From assembly GCA_023053575.1 (NCBI GenBank), contig JAKZAP010000021.1, forward strand, positions 3,617,790 through 3,681,789: a DNA stretch of 64,000 nucleotides, read 5' to 3'. Origin of the DNA: Branchinecta lynchi. Its lineage: Eukaryota; Arthropoda; Branchiopoda; Anostraca; Branchinectidae. The notes below the pieces were generated by a model that saw only the letters and a list, made by a program, of their open reading frames with translations, ran no database searches and had not been told where the DNA came from. The translations under genes and the position numbers were made by a program. This document shows, one piece after another, positions 45,757 to 55,010 of this stretch (its first letter is position 1; every line of letters starts with the position of its first letter).

Positions 45757-47179
45757 TAACTGCCATATTATATCTATTATGTCGTCCAAGCGAGATTCAG
45801 TAATGATTGTTGTATTACTTTTCGGGTTTCTCTGGGGACGGGAGGGGGGTCTTAGACACACAATGATTCTTGGTTCTAATTTGGCAAACGAGCTTGAAAT
45901 TTGTATCAATGATATCCGAGTACTTGCATATGATTCATTTGTTTACCTAGGTTTGCCTTCCCCAACGAAACTTCCCCGGCGAAACGTCCCCAATGAAACG
46001 TCCCAGTGACAAAACCGGGCGCTCATTGTGAAGTTGATTGAGAGTAGGATCTGCCGAAATTTTGGAAAATTGGTTCATTTACTTGACATTCTTTATAGGA
46101 AAAATTTTAGCCCGAGTTGTTCGTGCTGAGATTTTACCTATAGTATTTTAATTGCATCCCCTTGGTTGAATTTTTACGGATTGGTCAAGGAACAAGTATT
46201 CGCACGTTTTCTTTTTATTTTTGGAAAGTTTCTTTTTCGGTTTAACCGTCACGAATCCAACAGAGTAATGATTAATGATTACCATAAGGAAAATTTGACA
46301 ACTGCTATAAATAAGAAACAAAATAAACTTAAAAGTCGGTTCACTTCTTTAAGCAATAATTTGGCTCCCTTATATTGAAATAGTTGTCATTGTTATGAAA
46401 TTGTTAGGATTATAGTGTTTCTATGAGGTTTGTTGTCGGTATCTATGAATATGCGTAGGCTACCTATTGCTGTAGTTGTCTGCTCTTATTGTATTTTTTT
46501 TTTATTTTTTTTAGCGTTCTCACCGGTTTTGGTTGATAGAAATAGATTAAATAAAATGTAAATAAACAATAAAGCTAAACAACAGTGTAACCCTCCCTCC
46601 CATCCTCCCTGCTCATGGGGAGCTGAGCCCTGATTGTCTAATAAGTGGGGTTAGTGAATGGCAGGTATCAGTTCTAGTTTCTTACGCCTTTCTGAGGGCT
46701 CCGTCCCCAGACGCATCCAGTTGGTGTGACACAGACATTTCATTGATCCAATATATTTATGGTTTATGGATCTGGAATGTCTGAGTTAGGGAACTAGGGC
46801 CAAGGGGGGGGGGGGGGGTCACAAGGTTAGCGGAGGTTTTTAAAATGGAGTCAGATAGGTTAACGGACCAGGATAAACAAGAGTGGTTGAGTGAGAATAC
46901 GGCGTTGGATTCTCTGCGATTATACCACAAAGGTCAAAGGTCACATGGGAGGGAACGTTTATATTAAAGCAAATCTCGGTAAATGGGTGGTTTCTAGGAA
47001 GTCGTACAGCTTGCAGTTGGTCAGAGAAAAAAGTATTTCAAGAAATTTAGAAAACGAGACGGTGCTTACTAGTATCCGATATGCGAAGGAAAAAGAAGTA
47101 TTTTATACTGAATGTGTGAAAGTAAGGAATTGTGTGTTCTACGGAGGGAGATCTAAATAGGTGGAGTATGGGAGCCCCG
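45757..47179. other. No recognised gene; orphan CGTCCCC array and poly-G tract
   Basis: 45955-46012 is a short GAAACGTCCCC minisatellite like the arms at 2331-2521. A G homopolymer lies at 46805-46818. The frame at 46891-47160 has a protein-like look but no recognised domain and no trustworthy splice sites. Confidence 0.35.
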
Positions 47180-47539
47180 CACTGTCAGAAGTTTCATAAC
47201 AGATAACACGAAGATGCGCGGTTTTAACAGATAATGCGTAACAAATAACACTTCCGTGGTTATCTATTGAGTTTCAAAATGTTAGGCATAATAAGCGTTC
47301 CCATCAGGAAGAACCGAAAAACCGCCAAAAAGTATCTGGTGAGTTTTCCGACATCATGACGATAAGGAATAAAGACAGTAGCTGATTTTTTGGCTCTTCC
47401 TAACGGAGCTTGTTATGCATAGCATTTCATGCATAACGTTTTTAAACATAACAGATAACATCCGAAGTGTTCTATGTTACGCACTATCTGTTAAAACCGC
47501 GCATCCTCGTGTTATTCTGTTCTTAAACTTCTGACCGTG
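47180..47539. mobile_element. MITE family C, copy 4
   Basis: Begins CACTGTCAGAAGTTTCATAA, with GATGCGCGGTTTTAACAG inside, and ends TTAAACTTCTGACCGTG. Central TTGTTATGCATAGCATTTC is shared with the other copies. Confidence 0.75.
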
Positions 47540-49454
47540 TGGGAGGTTCAAATAATCGGGACAAATATTTCTCGAAAATAAGAGGATTATAGAGTTTTTA
47601 AGAAAGCTACGGAAAATTGAGATTTTGTTTTGTTTTTGTATTGGTTATTGGGTGGATATTTTATGCTTCTCTATGGCCCGATGGGCTCTACTTGGGAATT
47701 AAATTGAAAAATATCATGTCATAGCCCTACAGGGACCTACCGCCCCCCCTCCCCGCCCAGCCGATCGACCCCACATTGCCACATAAATAAAGTGTTCCCT
47801 CAGACCAACCTGACTGCGAATCATATTTGTCAGTGCAAAACGGATACGTCAGCTGAATTGTATTAGAGCTATATTTCGGCCCTTCTTAGAAAGGGTCCTC
47901 TTTGGGCTCAAGCCGCTCAAACTTGATTTTTTTGTTAAAAAGCCGAGTATAAACTTTAGTAGGAAATTCGGAGGAAATCTAAAGAAGCCTGCATCGCCAC
48001 AAATTGAACCTAGAAAGATGGACAAAACTGAGTTTGAGCCTGAGGACCTGTCGAGAGCTCAATTTTAATCTAATTACGGAATACGTGCTGTATTACAGAT
48101 TTCAGATTCAGATATTTTTTGCTTCACCAAAAAAACACAACTACATTATAGAAAAAAACTCAACAACCACATAAAAGACAAAAATCCTGTGGGTGGCTGT
48201 ATCTTTTAACCAGCTTTTAACTTAAACTTATTCAATAAATAATAACAGAAAAACGAATCTAATATATTTTCAAAAAAAAAGAGGTAAAGAAGAAACAAAA
48301 ACATGGTCACAAGCACTTGGTCACAAAGTTGGTTAATTTGTTCTTATGTGGCCGAGCTAACGAGCTCGTATCCCTGCCGGCCCCCAGTGATCAAAATATA
48401 TTGTCACGAAGTAGTTTAGAAATTAAAGAACCTGAGCCTAAACCTAAAGAACCTGAACCTTTCAAACCCCACGTCTGAGCACTTGCGCACTTGTCAATCC
48501 ACTCTTTTTTTCCTACACGAAAGTTTGGTCACTATCATGATTATGTGGTTTGTTTTTTGCACAGAGCATTAACTGTGCTAGAAATATACTTTCGAGAAAC
48601 CAATCAACAAACGTCAGCTTTTCCGGGGCAAAGAAAAATGATCGACGACAGCGTAGAAGGGAAAATATCGAGTTTCTTTCGAAAGGAACGCAATAACCTT
48701 ATAGAAAATTACGGACGACTCACCGAGGGATTCGATTGATTCCCGGTGTGTAGGTAAGAAACGAGCTCAACAAAGCATGTAAGCAAAAGAAATTGCTTTT
48801 CTGTCACCAAGAGATGTCAAAAGCAGAAAGTCTCGGGTGACAGCTTTGTTAAATGTAGCATGCTCCAAGGGAATATAGATCGAAATTAAGTATACAAGTT
48901 TTCATTTCCACCGAAGCGTTTAGGTTATGAAAGGTTGTTTGGGTTTTTGGTCTGATTATGTTAAATTGGACTATGTTAGGTTAGGTTGTGAAACTAACTG
49001 CTGTCGACAAGAACACAAAGTGTAAAATTATTGAACATCAAGCCGGTGGAACATCATATGATACGACATTTATGACCGCTAAAAGCTATAACAGGTCATC
49101 TTTAACACAACTATTAAAACATATCTAATAATTAAATTCCACATTAATCCCATACCTTTTTCATCAGCTCGGTTTTATACAGGCACAAATGATCAATAAC
49201 AGCAATAACAATACATGCAGTATGTGGCATCTGGAGCAAAGCTTCAGCAAAAAATAATGCAGGAATGGAGCGGTCGGGAGAAAATTTGGTAGGTGGGACG
49301 GGACGAGTATATACACTTTTAACACGCACATTTTATCTTTCGTTTTTTTTTTGTTTTCTTTTTGTTATTTTATGTTTTTCAATCCGCATCATTCTTCTTT
49401 CGTTACATGACGTTTTATTGTTTGTTGGTTCCACATCGTTTTTTCTGTTGGTAT
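47540..49454. other. Intronic sequence, no recognised feature
   Basis: AT-rich. No conserved coding segment found; the frame at 48491-48739 is unassigned. Confidence 0.3.
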
Positions 49455-50160
49455 TGTGATGGATTTTATTATTTACTTTGTTTTTCGCTTAGGACGGTTT
49501 GCCGAAAGTGCAATCGAAATATCCGAAATCTTATTTATCCCTCGTACATCATCTTAGAGAGATAGCTAGCTGATCAAGCGGTTAAAAATATTACCAGCTT
49601 CTGGATTAAGGGAAATGTATACGGTTCTGTTCATTTTTAAGCTAAAAAGTAGACAACATCTTTCATGTTTTGAAGGTTTAGTTGTTTTAAGGTCATCGAT
49701 CCATGACCACGATACCCGAAATTCTGAACAGATAACTATTCCCTTGGCTGTTACAACACGGTCTACGTTTTCTCTGCTTCATAGGGGTTTTAGAAGTTGG
49801 AACCAATTAGCTCAAGATTTAAAAAACATTCCTGATATTCCTTCGTTTAAGCGTCAAATTAAACAAAACCTGTTTAGTAAGTATGAATTTTGAGAAATAG
49901 TATTAATTCTCATTATGTTGAGGTTGTTATTTATAGATTGTTGTGGGTGTTCTGAGGATGATTACTATCTCTATCCGTTATTTATTCTTTTTGTGATTTG
50001 GTTTGTGGTCTCGATTAGGACAATTGAAGTTGACTCTTTGTTCAGTAGAATTGTTCTGCATTAATGCAGTTTTTATTTTTTTGCCACCCCCTAGGACAAG
50101 GTTACTTCTTGGGGTGGTTGTTAAACGGAAGTGCTTTATTTATTTATTCAATAAAAATTT
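49455..50160 (+). mobile_element. LINE remnant, ORF2 C-terminus and 3' tail
   Basis: 49690-49893 reads SSIHDHDTRNSEQITIPLAV followed by GFRSWNQLAQDLKNIPDIPS and FKRQIKQNL, the HxxxTR...WN-x-L...F-K pattern ending many LINE ORF2 proteins. Downstream, TTTATTTATTTATTCAATAA with a (TCTC)n run near 50135-50170 looks like its 3' tail. 49455-49578 is also found at 19363-19486, within the hAT element. Confidence 0.55.
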
Positions 50161-50394
50161 CTCTCTCTCTCAAAAACAAAATCCGAAAATCTAGTTTTTT
50201 TATCTTTGATTACTGTAGGATAATGAGGACCAGTATAAATTCTGGTAGGATACTCTAAGCGTTGATGCTGAGCACCAATAAGCATTTCCAATTATTACAA
50301 AGAAAATAATCAAGTGATTTGGTCTGACAGATTGCGTGATATCAAGGTGTGCGGCAATTTGGGCTGATAAATTATATTTTATTGCAACTTTTGG

Positions 50395-51180
50395 TAGTAC
50401 AAAGTAAGATAACTCTAGAGAGTAATGCGAAGACCTATTCTTCCAATGCATACAAAATGGGCCTCCGTCGCAGCGCCACCCAGCTCGCTTAACTATAGAA
50501 GCTTCAGCAAACTGTTCGTTGGTGCAGTGGCGGACGTAGAACATTATAGCAAGGCTAAGATGCGGTGCAAACATCGAGGACCAGATCAGACAGAGCAAAA
50601 TAACTCTAGAGAGTAATGCGAAGACCTATCCTCCCATGCATAAAAAATGGGCCTCCGTCGCAGCGCCACCCAGCTCGCTTTGTTCGTGCGTACGTAGAAA
50701 TTCTAGCCAGCGCTCGTTAACGATTGGTCTGAGCAATATAATTTTGCTCTGCGAGTTTCGGTAGGGATGTTCGTATCCGCTAGTGGAGCTAGTAATTGCT
50801 GCGAATTGACTATGTGTCACTTTTTCTAAGTTCACATATTACTCCTCTAGAGTTATTTAGCACTGAGATCGGTACACGTTAACGACTGGTTGAGTTTCAG
50901 TAGGGGTGTTCGTGTCCGCTAGTGGAGCTAGTTTTGCTGTGATTTTACTATGTGTCACTTTTTCTAAGTTCGCATATTACTCCTCTAGAGTTATTTTGGT
51001 CTGAGATCAGCGCACGTTAACGACTGGTTGAGTTTCAGTAGGGGTGTTCGTGTCCTCTAGCAGAGCTAGAGTGTCGTTGCGATTTGACTCTGTGTCACTT
51101 TTTCAAAGCTCGCACATTAATCTCTAGAGTTATTTTGCTCTGATGCAGTAGCACGTTATGACTGGACTGAAGTATCAAGT
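50395..51180. repeat. Family J tandem array
   Basis: Repeated ACTCTAGAG(A/T) junctions mark the units. GAGTAATGCGAAGACCTAT with GGGCCTCCGTCGCAGCGCCA occurs at 50426 and 50611. CTCCTCTAGAGTTATTT, then CGTTAACGACTGGTTGAG and TAGGGGTGTTCGTGTCC, recurs at about 50841, 50981 and 51122, a period near 140 bp. Confidence 0.65.
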
Positions 51181-51186
51181 ATCTAC

Positions 51187-51350
51187 CAATACTCTATATG
51201 ACTAAGTCCAAAACACGCCACTGATCCTCAGGAAGAAGGAGTAAGCGTGTCCGTACGACTCAAACTCACGACTCAAAAAGTGTGTCAAACACTCACGGCG
51301 ATCTTTGGGAGCAGCTGTGACACATGCATCGGCAAGGAGAGTTACTCATC
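51187..51350 (+). repeat. Family F repeat, uninterrupted copy (empty site)
   Basis: CAATACTCTATATGACTAAG runs through AACACGCCACTGATCCTCAG without interruption, whereas the copy at 43966 has a 938 bp insertion with duplicated CGCCAGTG at this point. Confidence 0.75.
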
Positions 51351-51652
51351 AAGAGTAATGGCGTTTTTTAGCGGTTCTTCCGTTTATCAGCAGCTTTGAC
51401 CAACAAACTACAGTTGACCACCAAAACGTCCCTGTTGATCAACAGAGGTGAATCTTCGCCAGAAAGCTCTGTTTGAAAAATCTGACTGATTACTCCACAA
51501 ATTGACCAACAGACTTTCTGTTGTTGGTCGTTTTGACCAACACTGTTGGCCACAGAGGTTTTTGTTGGTCACTAGAAAGCACTGTTGGTCAACATTCGCT
51601 CAATGCTGAACCGCTAAAAACGCCTTTCTATTACCCGAAAGAAAATCATTAC

Positions 51653-51892
51653 CTGATTGGCACTGTGTACCCCAATGTGGGGGGTCATCGACAAGCCATA
51701 TCCACTATCTTGCATATGCGAAGGAGGTAGAGGGCACTGAGGAGGTGAGAGCGGGCGACTCGGACCTAAATGATTGGCAAAAGCAGTTCTCTGCAAGCTA
51801 ATGGAAAGATCCTTCTCTTCAATGCTTATGTTTGGCATAGGAGAAGGAAGGGGACTCCCTCGGTCTTGCAGCGACTCCGACCTCTTCATGTT
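51653..51892 (-). CDS. Unidentified P/S/Y-rich protein, internal exon
   Basis: An 80-codon exon on the minus strand. The acceptor CATTCTTCTTTTAG precedes 51892, and the donor GTAATG follows 51653. Both are phase 0, so it joins the exon at 41257-41643 through a 10 kb intron (ANQ|VNLP). It reads NMKRSESLQDRGSPLPSPMP, then LSPPQCPLPPSHMQDSGYG, and ends HIGVHSANQ. Ser-Pro pairs and a lack of hydrophobic core suggest a disordered, possibly phosphorylated region. The ATG at 51889 is not taken as the start because a good acceptor lies directly upstream. The 5' exons were not found in the window. Confidence 0.65.
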
Positions 51893-51999
51893 CTAAAAGA
51901 AGAATGCCTAGGTAAGCTTCAAGGCGGAAACAGATGAGTAGTAGAACTTAGCAGAGTCATTACTAGCCAAAATGTTTGCAGGGGAGGCTAGGTATTTAG

Positions 52000-52375
52000 C
52001 GACTTGCTGGTTATTATTACAGACTGTTTTTGCAAGAAAAACTAATGTTTTTAAGAAAAAAACCAATGAGTTGACGAAAAATGGACTGATTTCAGGAAAA
52101 ACCGACTGTGCTTATGAAAAATAGACTAAACCGACTGTTTTGAAGAAAAAATGACGGTTTCCAAGAAAACAAGACCAAAGGTTTCGATGGGATCCCAAAA
52201 ATTGAATATCTGATCCAGACAACTGGGTCTTGTCTTAGCCAGATCCAGTCTTCGCCAGACTCCTTGAACATTTTTACAATTAAAATTCAGAAACAGATTA
52301 AGGCCAAATAGCTAATCACCTGAGAAAACCAAGTTCAGATTTGGATTCAGCATGTGTGTTTACCCCTATAAGTCA
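52000..52375. other. GAAAAACTGACTG-rich low-copy repeat
   Basis: 52020-52175 is a loose array of ~20 bp units (GACTGTTTTTGCAAGAAAAA and variants). Similar arrays occur at 53590-53640 and 63650-63780 next to CAGGGGCGTCAC-type ends, suggesting a shared element interior. Confidence 0.4.
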
Positions 52376-53600
52376 TATCTGTTTTGACGAAAACTTCCTG
52401 CCACTTCTGCCAATTTCCCGGTTCCGGCCGAACTCCAGAACTACTTGTCCGGCGAAAAAAGAAAGCTCAAAGACGAAATCAGGGTATCTTCTTTCCCCAG
52501 TAATGAACATCTAATCAACTTCAAATAGAAATTTAGCTTATAACAAATTTTCCGATTCCAGACGGATTTCGGTCGAACTATATGTCCGGGTAAAACACGA
52601 TTGTCACACAGGGACTCAGCATCTCTTCTTACCCCTAAATCGCTTATCTAATCAACTAGAAATAAAACTTTGACTTCCAACAGTTTTCCGGTTTTGGCCG
52701 GATTCCGGACGAACTACATGTCCGGGTAGAAACTTGTTTTCACATAAGTGTTCAGCATGTCTTCTTGCCCTAAATCGAACATCCAATCAACTCCAAATTA
52801 AACTTTTAATTTTGACAAACTTTCCGGTTTGGGCCGGATTCCGGTCGAAATACTTGTCCGTCGAGAAAATAGTTTTCACCATCGTCTTCAGCATGTCTCC
52901 CTACCTCAAAATCGAACATTTAATCAACTTCAAATAAAACTTTTACTTTCAACAAACTTTCCGGTTTGGGCCGGATTCCGGGCGAAATACTTGTCCATCG
53001 AGAAAATAGTTTTCACCATCGTCTTCAGCATGTCTTCCTACCCCTAAATCGAACATCTAATCAATTTCAAATAAAACTTTTACTTTCAACAAACTTTCCG
53101 GTTTGGGCCGGATTCCGGGCGAAATACTTGTCCGTCGAGAAAATAATTTTCACCATCGTCTTCAACATGTCTTCCTACACCTAAATCGAACATCTAATCA
53201 ACTTCAATATAAACTTTTACTTTCAACAAACTTTCCGGTTTTGGCCGGATTCCGGGCGAACTACTTGTCCGATGACAAAATGGTTTTCACCATCGTGTTC
53301 AGCATGTCTTCTTAACCCATAATCGACTATCACATTAGCTGTTTCAAAATATTTTGTTTGTCCCTTAATTTCAATCCCCTCCCCCACCCCTAAATGTAGA
53401 GCTACAAAGCCCATCTACGAACTTGACTGGTCCGACGACCCAACGAACCTTCTCACCAAGTTTCATCAAAATATCTCAGTCCCTTCGAGAGTTATCGTGC
53501 TTACAGACGGACGGACGGACGGACGGACGGACAGACGGACAACTTTTGCGATGTCATAGGTATCCCTCCACTTACGTTTTGGGATCCCAAAAATCGACTG
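52376..53600 (+). repeat. Family G repeat with a 137 bp satellite and (GACG)n
   Basis: Successive units begin at about 52829, 52966, 53103 and 53240, period 137 bp. Each has TTCCGGTTTGGGCCGGATTC, TACTTGTCCGTCGAGAAAA and ATCGAACATCTAATCAA; older units upstream are more diverged. The array is followed by CCCCCACCCCTAAATGTAGA, CCCTTCGAGAGTTATCGTGC, a GACG microsatellite (53509-53536) and ACGTTTTGGGATCCCAAAA, the family G end. Confidence 0.8.
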
Positions 53601-55010
53601 TTTTTACGAAAAATCAAGATGCTTCGCGCAGACGCGGCTAGTTTTTACCGACTGGCCAAGAACACTGGCGGTGGAGGTTTCCCCTCTCCCCCCCCCCCAT
53701 ACGTGACGCCTCTGGAACTTAGTAATATGAGGAGCAGATCAGGACAGGAGGTACAATTTAGTCCAGAATGTGCTTTCAGCGAAAACGCCAAATTTGACCT
53801 TATCGTAAAAAAATAGAAAACTTTGGCCATACATCTAACAACGTTCATCAATCATCAAAATTTCATCTTAAAAGGTAGAATGAACTTTACCATTTGTGAG
53901 TGACTCGGGCAAAATGTAAATTTTCAGCGAACCGACCAGAGAATACTTATTTTCATTCTCTTGGACTACTCTCTGGATTGCTCTTCAGTAACTTGTTCGT
54001 CTGTTTTAAGAACGACCTTCAATTTTCTCCGCACTACGACTATAGCTACAGAGAGCCTTGTCAATTCAGCTCCCAGACCGCTGTAATTACCACACCGAAA
54101 ACATTTAGAGAGTGACTTTTGGCAGAAAACAGACAGTAAACTGGGATTCAAAATTTATTTTCACCAACAGAAGTGAAAAGGTCACTTTAGGTCTGAACCG
54201 CCTCTTCAAAAACGACCATCTTAATTTTATTTTCACGAAAAAACGTGAAATAGTCACTTCTTGTCGGAATCCCTGCTGCAAAAGTTACACATTTGGACAT
54301 AATCTGAAATAGAGTGATTTGTAAGCCCTACATAGGACAAGAGTGACAAAAACAAAATACAATGACAATTCACAATATTGTGCGACACGTGGCAACGCTG
54401 CGTGGGCCGTATGAACAGTAATCCTGACGACGGCAAACTCAAGTTCCACTACTTCAACAAGCAGTTCATGTTCCCATGTCACAGGATTATATAGGTATTA
54501 CGGAAAGATGGCATTTATACAAGCGACTTTTACCGAGGTAAATACACCAAAAGCAAATTTTAAACCGAGTTTAGAAGTCTACTACTTCAGTGGCGGATGC
54601 TCGTAAACAAACTAGGGCGCACATGCTGGGGCTTCCAAGAGATTGATGGATTTAAACAAGCAGGCTGAATCAATTCAATCTTTGATTTTCTCCATGAGGT
54701 TTGTCTACTAGTCTCCGGAATTTCCCGACTTTTAGTTTACTTCGAATTCTCGACTGCTAAATTCATTTTAAAATTTACTTCAGGTTCATTTATAACGGTA
54801 AAAGTCCCTTGTAAAACATTCGTTCTTTAGGTAGTGTCTAGGCTACTATTTACGCCTATGTCTTACGTAAGATACGTAAGATGATCTTTTGTATTGAACA
54901 AATAGATAGGTGAAAGCGGAAAGCAGAGAAGGATTCAGACGGGCCTATCTCTCTAGATGGTCAAAGAGCAGAAAGTGACGCTTAAGGGAAATAGACGGTC
55001 GACTGACAAA
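53601..55010. other. No recognised gene
   Basis: A C run and CATACGTGACGCCTCTGG near 53685-53715 look like the right end of a CAGGGGCGTCAC-type element. A short protein-like open stretch at 54366-54494 (plus strand) is not supported as an exon. Confidence 0.35.

Noticed and set aside
54366..54494. Plus-strand open stretch reading CDTWQRCVGRMNSNP then KFHYFNKQFMFPCHR
   Set aside because: It looks protein-like, but there is no AG acceptor before it and the frame closes before a usable donor. It may be a captured or fossil fragment.
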